Shown here: positions 9,601 through 17,065 of the stretch, piece by piece
Position numbering within the stretch: position 1 is the stretch's first letter
Layout: each line of letters begins with the position of its first letter
Assembly: GCA_026706735.1 (NCBI GenBank)
Contig: JAPOYD010000100.1
Span: 1 to 42,943, forward strand
Reading direction: 5' to 3'
DNA length: 42,943 bases
Source: Nitrospinota bacterium
GTDB taxonomy: Bacteria > UBA8248
The notes under the pieces: generated by a model
Databases searched by the model: none
What the model was told of the DNA's origin: nothing
Seen by the model: only the letters and a program-made list of their open reading frames with translations
Made by a program: the position numbers and the translations under genes

Positions 9601-11130
9601 TTAGTTCATGCCGAGCACTTCGATCTCCCAGGGGAGAAGCGTCTCGTCGTGGCGCGGGGTCCACTTGAGATTCGCCCGGTGGCCGAGCACGTCGTGGATT
9701 TTGACGACGATCTTGTGCGTGGCCAGTTCCTTCATCTTGTCGGTCACGGCCTCGAACGCGGCCTGCTGCGCTTTCTCGTCGGCAGTGGCATTGGCCTTGT
9801 CGATCATCTTGTCCAACTCGGGGAAGCACATGCCGCTCCAGGCGCCTTTGCAGCTCGACGTTCCGCGAAGCACGCCGGAGGAATCACCCCCGCCGTTGCC
9901 GAAGCCCATGTAGTAGGCCGCGGCGCCTTTTTTCTTGCCGGCCTTATAGGCGCGGTGGTTCTTCTTGAAGAGCGGGAAGCGCTGGGAGTTGCACGTGGCG
10001 TCCACGCCGACTTTCTTGACCATGCCTGCGATGGCCTCGCAAGTGGCCTTGTCGCCCGGGTAGCGACCGTTCGTGGCGATGATCTCCATCTTGAAGCCCT
10101 TCTCGTGGCCAGCTTCCTTCAAGAGAGCCTTCGCCTTGGCCGGGTCGTAGCCCCACCATTTCTTGTTGGGGTTGTAGCCCGAGTAGTTCCAGGGGTGGAG
10201 CATCTGGCCGAAGAGGTCCGCGCGTCCGCCCAGGATGGTCGAGCGAATCGCTTCCGCGTCGATGGCGTAGTTGATCGCCCTGCGCACCTTTGCATTAGCC
10301 ATCGGGCCGCCGTGTCTCGTGAAGAAGCCCATGTGCATGATGCGCACGGCGGGGACGACGGCGACTTTCGTCTTCGGGTTTTTCTCAAGTTGGGGGATGA
10401 ACTGCGGCATGATGCCCCAGGCAACGTCGATCTCACCCACCAGGAGCGCCTTGGCGCGTGTGGCGGTCTCTCTAATGCCACGGAGAACGATGCGCTGCGG
10501 CCGTTTCGGAAAGTTCTTGTTGTTCCACCAGTTCGGGTTCGCCTCGAACTCCAACCTCTGGCCCTTTTTGAAAGATTTCAGGATGTAGGGGCCCGTGCCA
10601 TAGGTGTTGCGCGTAAGGTGGGCAAGCTCCATCTTTTTGGTCTTCAGGCTGATTGGGCCGGCCCAGCGGGTCAGGCGATTCCACATGCCGCTGTCATACT
10701 CTTTGTTGTGATAGATGAAGGTGTTGTCGTCCACAACTTCGATTTTATCAAGGTTTTTGAAGTATGTTCTCTGGCGCGCGGACTTCATGATGCGGCTGAA
10801 GGTATACTTGACATTTTCAGCGGTCAGGCGCGTGCCGTCAGAGAACTTCACGCCTTTTCTCAGATGAAACTTCGCGCTCTTGGGGGATAGCTTTACCCAC
10901 TTGGTGGCGAGCCAGGGTTTTTTCTTGCCTGTTCCGGTCTCGGCATGAATCAGGGTGTCATAGCTCCAACGCCAGACCATCGCGCCGATGAAGCTCGAGA
11001 CGCGGTGCGGGTCCATTGTGTTGGGCAGGTTCGAGAGAGAGATAGTGACGGTGCTTTTCGCATGCGCCGTCGTGAGCGCACCCATCACCAGCATGGCGAA
11101 GACGGCCAGGATTACGAGAAACTTCCGCAT
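9601..11130 (-). CDS. ABC transporter substrate-binding protein, family 5 (peptide/nickel type), copy 1
   Basis: 509 aa from ATG 11130 (GGAGGAA upstream). The track start at 11214 adds upstream residues before the clear signal peptide MRKFLVILAVFAMLVMGALTTAHA. The mature protein shows the Dpp/Opp-type pattern: PNTMDPHRVSSF, AETGTGKKKPWLATKW, FHLRKGVKFSDGTRLTAENVKYTFSRIM, and GTGPYILKSFKKGQ. Family members bind peptides, opines, nickel or other small solutes in the periplasm. It is a paralogue of 11601-13130 with the same length. No permease or ATPase gene is adjacent; the nearest matching permeases are at 20270-22234. Confidence 0.93.
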   Translation of the reverse strand: MRKFLVILAVFAMLVMGALTTAHAKSTVTISLSNLPNTMDPHRVSSFIGAMVWRWSYDTLIHAETGTGKKKPWLATKWVKLSPKSAKFHLRKGVKFSDGTRLTAENVKYTFSRIMKSARQRTYFKNLDKIEVVDDNTFIYHNKEYDSGMWNRLTRWAGPISLKTKKMELAHLTRNTYGTGPYILKSFKKGQRLEFEANPNWWNNKNFPKRPQRIVLRGIRETATRAKALLVGEIDVAWGIMPQFIPQLEKNPKTKVAVVPAVRIMHMGFFTRHGGPMANAKVRRAINYAIDAEAIRSTILGGRADLFGQMLHPWNYSGYNPNKKWWGYDPAKAKALLKEAGHEKGFKMEIIATNGRYPGDKATCEAIAGMVKKVGVDATCNSQRFPLFKKNHRAYKAGKKKGAAAYYMGFGNGGGDSSGVLRGTSSCKGAWSGMCFPELDKMIDKANATADEKAQQAAFEAVTDKMKELATHKIVVKIHDVLGHRANLKWTPRHDETLLPWEIEVLGMN

Positions 11131-11259
11131 GGTTCTTCCTCCTGAAAAAGAAATGTACTGTTCCAAGACCTTACTGTTTCGAAGACGGGCTATCCATCTT
11201 CTTTCATCAATCACCGAAACTGCCGGCGATGTTCTATTCTCTATAGATGTGTACCTGAA

Positions 11260-11287
11260 TTTATCATGGATACGAACGAAGCGTCAA
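11260..11287 (-). promoter_or_regulatory. Candidate promoter of SBP copy 1
   Basis: On the minus strand TTGACG (11287-11282) and GATAAA (11265-11260) are 16 bp apart. Both hexamers and the spacing are identical in the second copy (13224-13251), although the spacer has changed at about five of 16 positions. That pattern supports function. Confidence 0.55.
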
Positions 11288-11406
11288 AGCAAGGAAACGA
11301 CCTGTCGCCGCCTGGACTCCTGGTGAACGCGGGGTGCTTCGTTGTGCAAGCTGGGGCATCGCGAAATGTTTGAATACGTCCGACGTTTCAACGAGGATCA
11401 GGCTGC

Positions 11407-11484
11407 ATGGTGGAGAACGTAATCGACTCGTGGTTTCGGCATTACGGGGAGCACTATCTTTGGCCGCAGTTGCTGAACGGATAA
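11407..11484 (+). pseudogene. 5' stub of FrsA-like alpha/beta hydrolase gene (duplication remnant)
   Basis: ATG 11407 opens a 25-codon frame, MVENVIDSWFRHYGEHYLWPQLLNG, then stops (TAA 11482-11484). It matches the first residues of the intact hydrolase at 13362 (MAAENIIGSWFRYFPENYLWSQLMSG). The ribosome site of the intact gene (AAGGAGG) is degenerate here. The stub marks the right edge of the ancestral 2-kb duplication and is not expected to encode a functional product. Confidence 0.85.
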
Positions 11485-11502
11485 AAAGATGCCGAATTTC
11501 AT
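11470..11502 (-). pseudogene. 5' stub of LLM oxidoreductase gene (duplication remnant)
   Basis: On the minus strand, ATG at 11502 reads MKFGIFLSVQQ before homology ends; the intact LLM gene begins MKFGIFLSAQQ. The upstream spacer up to the SBP copy 2 terminator is also shared with the intact locus. The stub overlaps the hydrolase stub on the other strand. Both parent genes share a short TTG at the corresponding point, so joining by microhomology is plausible but inferred. Confidence 0.8.
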
Positions 11503-11541
11503 ATTTGAACTTCAGAAAAAAAGCGATGTTCGTGAAGGTGC

Positions 11542-11577
11542 AAAAAAACCGCGGGGGGCGACGAGCACCCCCCGCGG
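11542..11577 (-). terminator. Intrinsic terminator of SBP copy 2
   Basis: The hairpin CCGCGGGGGG/CCCCCCGCGG (11549-11558 with 11568-11577) followed by seven T on the minus strand is the duplicated counterpart of 9541-9577. The stem is unchanged while the loop differs, so the structure has been kept. Confidence 0.93.
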
Positions 11578-11600
11578 CGCGTTGCAGCGAAAACTCCCGC

Positions 11601-13130
11601 CTAGTTCATGCCGAGCACTTCGATCTCCCAGGGGAGAAGCGTCTCGTCGTGGCGCGGGGTCCACTTGAGGTTCGCCCGGTGGCCGAGCACGTCGTGGATC
11701 TTCACGACGATCTTGTGCGTGACCAGATTTTTCATCAAATCGGTTACGCCCTCGAACGCCATCTGCTGTTTTTTCGGGTCGACGGTGGCCGTGGCCGCGT
11801 CGATGGCCTTATCCAGCTCCGGGAAGCACATGCCGCTCCAGGGGCCTTTGCAACTCGACGTTCCGCGAAGCACGGAGGTGGAGTCGCCCTGGCCGTTGCC
11901 GAAGCCCATGTAGTAGGCCGCGGCGCCTTTTCTCTTGCCGGCCTTGTAGGCGCGGTGGAGCTTCTTGAAGAGCGGGAACCGCTGGGAGTTGCACGTGGCG
12001 GCCACGCCGATTTTCTTGACCATGCCGGCGATGGCCTCGCACGTGGGCTTGTCGCCCGGGTAGCGGCCGTTCGTGGCGATGAGTTCCATCTTGAAGCCCT
12101 TGCCGTAGCCGGCTTCTTTCAAGAGGGCTTTCGCCTTGGCCGGGTCGTAGCCGTACCATTTTTTCTTCGGGTTGTAGCCCGAGTAGTTCCAGGGATGGAG
12201 CATCTGGCCGAACAGGTCCGCGCGTCCGCCCAAGATGGTCGAGCGAATCGCCTCCGCGTCGATGGCGTAGTTGATCGCTTTGCGCACCTTGACGTTGGCC
12301 ATCGGGCCGCCGTGTCTCGTGAAGAAGCCCATGTGCATGATGCGCACGGCGGGGACGACGGCGACTTTCGTCTTCGGGTTTTTCTCGAGCTGGGGGATGA
12401 ACTGAGGCTCTATGCCCCAGGCCACCTGGATCTCGCCCGCCTGAAGCGCCTTGGCGCGCGTGGCGCCTTCGCGGATGCGGCGGAGGACGACGCGCTGCGG
12501 CCGTTTCGGGAAGTTCTTGTTGTTCCACCAGTTCGGGTTCGCGTCGAACACCATCTTCTGGCCCTTGGTCCAGGATTTAAGGATGTAGGGGCCCGTGCCG
12601 TATGTATTGCGAGAGATGTGGGCGAGTTCCATGCCCTTGGTCTTCAGGCTGATGGGGCCAGCCCAGCGGGTCAGGCGGTTCCACATACCACCGTCCGCTT
12701 CCTTGTTGTGGTAGATGAAGGTGTGATCGTCGATGACTTCGATTTTATCAATGTTCTTGAAGTACTGCCTCTGCCGCGCGGACTTCATGATGCGGCTGAT
12801 GGTGTACTTGAAGCTCTCCGCCGTGAAGGGTGAGCCGTCCGAGAATTTCACGCCCTTTCTCAATTCGAACTTCCACTTCAGGGGAGTGAGCTGGGTCCAC
12901 TTGGTGGCGAGCCAGGGTTTTTTCGCGCCCGTTCCGGTCTCGGCGTGAAGAAGGGTGTCGTAGCTCCAGCGCCAGACCATGGCGCCGACGAAGTTCGAGA
13001 CGCGGTGCGGGTCCATCGTCGGTGGTTCGCCCGTCAGGGCGATGGTGACGGTGCTTTTCGCGTCAGCCGTCACGGGCGCGCCCATCGCCAGTATGGCGAA
13101 GACGGCCAGAATTACAAGAAACTTGCGCAT
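11601..13130 (-). CDS. ABC transporter substrate-binding protein, family 5 (peptide/nickel type), copy 2
   Basis: 509 aa from ATG 13130 (AAGGAGG upstream), with signal peptide MRKFLVILAVFAILAMGAPVTADA. Most of the sequence is shared with copy 1, including the C-terminus HDETLLPWEIEVLGMN. Differences cluster near mature residues 30-37 (ALTGEPPT versus SLSNLPNT), residues 80-95, and short stretches of the second lobe. Altered ligand preference after duplication is possible but inferred. Each copy has its own promoter and terminator, so the two can be expressed independently. Confidence 0.93.
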   Translation of the reverse strand: MRKFLVILAVFAILAMGAPVTADAKSTVTIALTGEPPTMDPHRVSNFVGAMVWRWSYDTLLHAETGTGAKKPWLATKWTQLTPLKWKFELRKGVKFSDGSPFTAESFKYTISRIMKSARQRQYFKNIDKIEVIDDHTFIYHNKEADGGMWNRLTRWAGPISLKTKGMELAHISRNTYGTGPYILKSWTKGQKMVFDANPNWWNNKNFPKRPQRVVLRRIREGATRAKALQAGEIQVAWGIEPQFIPQLEKNPKTKVAVVPAVRIMHMGFFTRHGGPMANVKVRKAINYAIDAEAIRSTILGGRADLFGQMLHPWNYSGYNPKKKWYGYDPAKAKALLKEAGYGKGFKMELIATNGRYPGDKPTCEAIAGMVKKIGVAATCNSQRFPLFKKLHRAYKAGKRKGAAAYYMGFGNGQGDSTSVLRGTSSCKGPWSGMCFPELDKAIDAATATVDPKKQQMAFEGVTDLMKNLVTHKIVVKIHDVLGHRANLKWTPRHDETLLPWEIEVLGMN

Positions 13131-13223
13131 CGTTTTTCCTCCTTTAGGAAAAGTACAGGTCCGAAAACCTCACTTCTGTGAAGATGTAAATCCCTTTGAT
13201 TTTTGCATAACCGTATGACGATA

Positions 13224-13251
13224 TTTATCACGGATGCGAATCTAGCGTCAA
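13224..13251 (-). promoter_or_regulatory. Candidate promoter of SBP copy 2
   Basis: TTGACG (13251-13246) and GATAAA (13229-13224) on the minus strand are spaced 16 bp, the same boxes and spacing as the copy 1 promoter. It lies about 94 nt upstream of the start codon. Confidence 0.55.
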
Positions 13252-13361
13252 AGCCTGGAGCGAGTGTTTCACGTGTGATTTCCTTGTGAACACACAAGCC
13301 TTGCATGTATGTTCTTCGCATCGCGAAATTCATGAATGTACAGAAGTTAAGGAGGCTTTTC

Positions 13362-14537
13362 ATGGCGGCGGAGAACATCATCGGCTCGTGGTTTCGGTAT
13401 TTCCCGGAGAACTATCTCTGGTCGCAGTTGATGAGCGGCCAAATCAACATCGCCGCTGTGGGGGGCTCGAACTTCCACGAAATCGATCAGATCGGCAAGC
13501 GGTTGAGCGGACGTGCCGGCGACGCCGAAGCCTGGCACGACGCGTGGTCCTGGATGTCGGACAAGACCCTCGCCCGGGCGGAGGATGAGGAGCGAAAGGG
13601 CCACACGCACACCGCGATGGCGGCCTTCGTGCGAAGCGCAATTTACCGCTACGCGAGCGAGCGTTTCGTCCATCCCGACGACCCGAGAAAGACCGAATCC
13701 TACAGAAAGCTCCTGCCCCACTACGAGAAGGGGATGAAATTCCGCGTGCCCGGGTTCGAGCGCGTGGAGGTTCCCTACGAGGAAGGCCCTCTGGCGGCGT
13801 ACCTCCTTCCCCCCAAAAACCCGACGGGCCGTGATCCTTACGTCGCCTTTTTCGACGGGCTGGACGGCTCCAAGGAGATCACCGTGCTTTGGGGCGCGCT
13901 TGCTTTGATCGAGCGCGGCGTCGGGGTGCTCTGCGTGGACGGGCCGGGACAGGGCGAGACGCTCAGGCTGCGCAAGATACCGAGTCGGTTCGATTACGAG
14001 GTGGCCGGAACGGCGGCGTTCGATTTTCTGGATGCGCGACCAGAGGTGGATTCTGATCGGGTCGGCCTGATGGCCATGAGCATGGGCGGATATTACGCGC
14101 CGCGCATCGCCGCCTTCGAGCATCGTTACGCGGCGTGCCTCACCTGGGGCGCGCATTTCGATTACCACGAGGTCTGGGTGCACAGGAGACGCGTGCTGGA
14201 AAGCGGAGGCACCATCTCCTCATCCGCCATCTGGCAGTTGCCCTGGGTGCTGGGCGCGCCGGACATGGATTCCGCGATGGAAAAATGCAAGGCCTACACC
14301 CTGGCGGGCGTCGCCGAGAAGATACGCATGCCGATTTGCATCACCCACGGCCAGGACGACAACATCGTGCCGGTCGAGATGGCCCACAGGCTCTATGAGG
14401 CGTGTGGTTCCGAGGAGAAGGAACTCAAGATTTTCACCGTAGAGGACGGCGGGAGCCAGCACTGCGCCTTCGATAACCTGCCGATGTGTGGGGACTGGAT
14501 TGCGGACTGGTGGATGGACAGGTTCAAGACTGCGTAG
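13362..14537 (+). CDS. FrsA-like alpha/beta hydrolase (dienelactone hydrolase/esterase type)
   Basis: 391 aa from ATG 13362, chosen because AAGGAGG lies 7 nt upstream and the N-terminus aligns with the duplicated stub; the track start 13305 has no such support. An N-terminal helical cap (about 1-130) is followed by the hydrolase core. The nucleophile elbow is AMSMGGYY, the acid is in HGQDDNIVP, and the histidine is in DGGSQHCAFD, so the Ser-Asp-His triad is intact. VDGPGQGE is the typical oxyanion-region strand. The family includes esterases and C-C hydrolases such as 2,6-dihydroxypseudooxynicotine hydrolase; the substrate is unknown. Paralogues lie at 38332 and 41137. Confidence 0.9.
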   Translation: MAAENIIGSWFRYFPENYLWSQLMSGQINIAAVGGSNFHEIDQIGKRLSGRAGDAEAWHDAWSWMSDKTLARAEDEERKGHTHTAMAAFVRSAIYRYASERFVHPDDPRKTESYRKLLPHYEKGMKFRVPGFERVEVPYEEGPLAAYLLPPKNPTGRDPYVAFFDGLDGSKEITVLWGALALIERGVGVLCVDGPGQGETLRLRKIPSRFDYEVAGTAAFDFLDARPEVDSDRVGLMAMSMGGYYAPRIAAFEHRYAACLTWGAHFDYHEVWVHRRRVLESGGTISSSAIWQLPWVLGAPDMDSAMEKCKAYTLAGVAEKIRMPICITHGQDDNIVPVEMAHRLYEACGSEEKELKIFTVEDGGSQHCAFDNLPMCGDWIADWWMDRFKTA

Positions 14538-14610
14538 GCAATATTTTCACGGCGGGGGTTTCCTGACTCGGAGACCTCCGCCTTTATCTTGTTTCCATAA
14601 GGAGAAGAAA

Positions 14611-15018
14611 ATGGCGGAAGAAACCAGAGAGGAAAAGGTAAGGCGCATCACGGAGAAGATTCATGGCGACAGGGGTTTCGTCTACGACGTGCTCGGCTTC
14701 GGCGCGCAACTGGACCCGGATTATTTCGAAGTCTACTCGCAAATGCACTGGGGGTTTTTCAAGGAGGAACCACGCCATCTGGACCCCAAGACGCGCGAAC
14801 TCATCGAAATCGGCCTGCTCGCCTTCAAGGGCATGAAGCACGAGGTCTACACCCACACGAAAAAGGCGCTGCGCCTGGGCGCGACGATGGAAGAGGCGCT
14901 CGAGGCGTTCGAGGTGGCGAGCATCGGAGGCGGCGCGCCCGTGCTGATGGAGGGCCTCTATGCGCTCAAGCGAATCGCCGACGAGCAGGCCGAGGAGGAA
15001 AAGGCGAAATCCGGCTGA
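14611..15018 (+). CDS. Carboxymuconolactone decarboxylase/AhpD-like protein
   Basis: 135 aa from ATG 14611 (AAGGAGA upstream). It shows the CMD pattern: LDPDYFEVYSQMHWGFFKEEPRHLDPKTRELIEIGLLAFKGMKHEVYTHTKKALRLGATMEEALEAFEVASIGGGAPVLMEGL. The redox-active C-x-x-C of AhpD is absent; the position reads KGMKHEVYTH. A thiol peroxidase partner role is therefore unlikely, and a CMD-like lyase or unknown role is more probable. It lies 73 nt after the hydrolase and may share its transcript. Confidence 0.85.
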   Translation: MAEETREEKVRRITEKIHGDRGFVYDVLGFGAQLDPDYFEVYSQMHWGFFKEEPRHLDPKTRELIEIGLLAFKGMKHEVYTHTKKALRLGATMEEALEAFEVASIGGGAPVLMEGLYALKRIADEQAEEEKAKSG

Positions 15019-15104
15019 GGACTGGCCCGACGGGGTGATTTGTGAGAGTCTTGCACTCTCCAAATAAGAAAACTCCATCTTCCTGCGTTTGAGGAGAAAG
15101 TCTT

Positions 15105-16073
15105 TTGTCAGAAGATAAAGCGCCTCTGAGCGAGGAGCGCATGCAGGCGATGTACCGCGACATGCTGCGCATACGAAGGTTCGAGGAAACGGCGTTCGAG
15201 CTGTTCGAACAAGGCGAGGTCATGGGCGGCATCCACGTGAGCATCGGCCAGGAGGGATGCTCGGTCGGCGCGTGCAGCACGCTCCGGGAAGACGATGCGA
15301 TTCTCACCACCCACCGGGGCCACGGCCATTCCATCGCCAAGGGGACGCGCCTGCCCGAGATGATGGCGGAGCTTCTGGGCAAGGCGACGGGTCTTTGCCA
15401 CGCCAAGGGCGGCTCCATGCACATCGCCGACGTGTCGAAGGGCCACTATGGTGCTCATTCTATCGTGGGTTCGAACATGCCCATGGCAGTGGGCATCGGT
15501 CTCGCCTTTCATTTCGAGGGAAAAGGCCAGGTGGCGGTCGTCTTCTTCGGCGACGGCGCGGCGAACGAGGGCAGCTTTCACGAGTCGCTGAACCTGGCGT
15601 CGATCTGGAAACTCCCCGTCATCTTCTTTTGTGAGAACAACCATTTCGCCTCGAGCACGCGGGTGCAGTACGCCACTTCGGTGGCGGACATCAGCGCGCG
15701 GGCGGGAGGATACGACATCCCCGGCGTGACGGTGGACGGCATGGACGTGCTGGCGGTCCATGAGGTGATGGTCGAGGCCGTGGACCGCGCGAGGAGGGGC
15801 CTGGGTCCCAGCCTGATCGAGGCGAAAACCTACCGGTATTTCGGCCATTCGAGAAAAGACCCGCAGTTCGGGCCGTACCGGACGGAAGAGGAGTGGAACG
15901 AGTGGAAGGCGAAAGACCCCCTGCTCGTGGCGGAGGAAATTCTCGGCGTGACCGAGACGCAGAAAAAAGCGCACCTGGACGCTGTTGAGGATGAATTGCA
16001 AGATGCGCTCGCCTTTGCGCGGCAAAGTCCCGAACCCGAACCAGACGATGTGTATGAGGATTTATATGCCTGA
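15105..16073 (+). CDS. Acetoin/pyruvate dehydrogenase-type E1 alpha subunit, pair 1
   Basis: 322 aa from TTG 15105 (GAGGAG nine bases upstream). It is a thiamine diphosphate enzyme subunit acting on acetoin or a 2-oxoacid. Marks of the family are MLRIRRFEE, HVSIGQEGCSVGACSTLREDDAILTTHRGHGHSIAKG, and GGSMHIAD. The ThDP/Mg motif GDGAANEGSFHESLNLASIWKLPVIFFCENN (GDG to NN) is intact. It overlaps the E1 beta start by 8 nt. A small 6-bp hairpin (15044-15060) lies upstream. No E2 or E3 gene follows, so the acyl acceptor is not encoded here. Confidence 0.92.
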   Translation: MSEDKAPLSEERMQAMYRDMLRIRRFEETAFELFEQGEVMGGIHVSIGQEGCSVGACSTLREDDAILTTHRGHGHSIAKGTRLPEMMAELLGKATGLCHAKGGSMHIADVSKGHYGAHSIVGSNMPMAVGIGLAFHFEGKGQVAVVFFGDGAANEGSFHESLNLASIWKLPVIFFCENNHFASSTRVQYATSVADISARAGGYDIPGVTVDGMDVLAVHEVMVEAVDRARRGLGPSLIEAKTYRYFGHSRKDPQFGPYRTEEEWNEWKAKDPLLVAEEILGVTETQKKAHLDAVEDELQDALAFARQSPEPEPDDVYEDLYA

Positions 16074-17052
16074 GGTGAAGACGCGGACTATTTCATATTC
16101 GACGGCGATTAACGAGGCGCTCCATGAGGAGATGGAGCGCGATGAAAAAGTCTTCCTGATGGGTGAGGACATCGCGCTCTCCGCCATCTCGCCCGCCACG
16201 GCGGGCTTGGGGGATAGGTTCGGTCATGAGCGCGTGCGCAACACGCCCATCAGCGAGCTGGGCTTCACCGGTGCGGCCGTAGGCGCCGCGATGGCGGGCT
16301 ATCGGCCCGTGCTCGACATGCGGCGCATTGATTTCATGATGCTGGCCATCGACCCCATCGCGAACCAGGCGGCCAAGTTGCGCTACATGCTCGGCGGCCA
16401 GGTGAGCATCCCGCTGGTCATCAGGGCGCCCGAGGGCGGCGGCTCCCAGAACGGCCCTACGCACAGCCAGTGTCTCGAGGCCTGGTTCATCCAGGTGCCG
16501 GGCCTTCGCGTCATCGTACCCAGCGACCCCGCCGACGCGAAGGGGCTTTTGAAGTCCGCCATCAGGGAGGATAATCCCGTGCTTTTCGTGGAGTACCGTG
16601 CTCTCTACTCCCTGGAAGGCCCTGTTCCTGAGGGCGATTATACCGAGCCTATCGGGAAGGCGGCGGTGAAACGAGAGGGAAGCGACATCACCCTCATCGG
16701 CATCGGAAGCCAGGCGCGCAACTGTCTCGAAGCGTCGGATTTGCTCGCGCGAGAGGGCATCGACGCAGAGGTAGTGGATCCCAGGACCATCAATCCCCTG
16801 GACGTGGAGGGACTTGCGGGGTCTGTGCGGAAAACGGGCAAGTGCGTCATCGCAGAAGAGGGACACAAAAGCGGCGGCGTGGGCGCCGAGATCGCGGCCT
16901 CGGTGCAGGAAGCGGCCTTCGGTGCGCTTAAAGCGCCCATCATTCGCGTGGCGGCGCTCGACGTGCCCGTACCCGTTCACACGAAACTCGAAGCCATCGT
17001 CCTGCCCAGCACGGAGAAGGTCGTATCGGCAGCGAAAAAGCTGCTTTCATAG
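16066..17052 (+). CDS. Acetoin/pyruvate dehydrogenase-type E1 beta subunit, pair 1
   Basis: 328 aa from ATG 16066, which overlaps the end of E1 alpha by 8 nt and has GAGG upstream; the track start 15985 lies inside E1 alpha. Family features are SYSTAINEALHEEMERDEKVFLMGEDIA, RVRNTPISELGFTGAAVGAAMAGYRPV, and LRYMLGGQVSIPLVIRAPEGGG. The transketolase C-terminal domain begins near residue 200 (GIGSQARNCLEASDLL). It forms the alpha2-beta2 E1 with the preceding gene. Compared with pair 2, DIALSAISPATAGLGDRF has a few extra residues in the region after GEDIA. Confidence 0.92.
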   Translation: MPEVKTRTISYSTAINEALHEEMERDEKVFLMGEDIALSAISPATAGLGDRFGHERVRNTPISELGFTGAAVGAAMAGYRPVLDMRRIDFMMLAIDPIANQAAKLRYMLGGQVSIPLVIRAPEGGGSQNGPTHSQCLEAWFIQVPGLRVIVPSDPADAKGLLKSAIREDNPVLFVEYRALYSLEGPVPEGDYTEPIGKAAVKREGSDITLIGIGSQARNCLEASDLLAREGIDAEVVDPRTINPLDVEGLAGSVRKTGKCVIAEEGHKSGGVGAEIAASVQEAAFGALKAPIIRVAALDVPVPVHTKLEAIVLPSTEKVVSAAKKLLS

Positions 17053-17065
17053 GGGACTTGTCTTG

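Larger units (their letters stand above)
9485..11481. repeat. Tandem duplication, unit 1 (LLM 5' end - SBP gene - hydrolase 5' stub)
   Basis: This unit and 11487-13438 are a diverged direct repeat with a 2000-bp offset across the SBP coding region (stop codons at 9601 and 11601, start codons at 11130 and 13130). The left edge is the first codons of the LLM gene; the right edge is the first 25 codons of the FrsA-like hydrolase, present here only as a stub. Terminator, promoter and coding region are all duplicated. Divergence is substantial, so the event is not recent. Confidence 0.9.
11487..13438. repeat. Tandem duplication, unit 2 (LLM stub - SBP gene - hydrolase 5' end)
   Basis: This is the second copy of the unit at 9485-11481. 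It starts in the LLM stub, includes the terminator, the SBP copy 2 gene and its promoter, and ends within the first 26 codons of the intact hydrolase. The inferred original order was LLM, SBP (both minus), hydrolase (plus). One tandem duplication then gave LLM-SBP1-stubs-SBP2-hydrolase. Confidence 0.9.

Noticed and set aside
9649-12833. 413-aa and 499-aa plus-strand ORFs opposite the two SBP genes
   Set aside because: They resemble each other, which could look like a conserved new family, but this follows from the duplication of the SBP genes on the other strand. They have no ribosome site and low-complexity His/Arg/Asp-rich content.
15985-17052. Possible frameshift or fusion at the E1 alpha/E1 beta overlap
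   Set aside because: The 8-nt overlap is normal translational coupling; both proteins are full length with intact termini.
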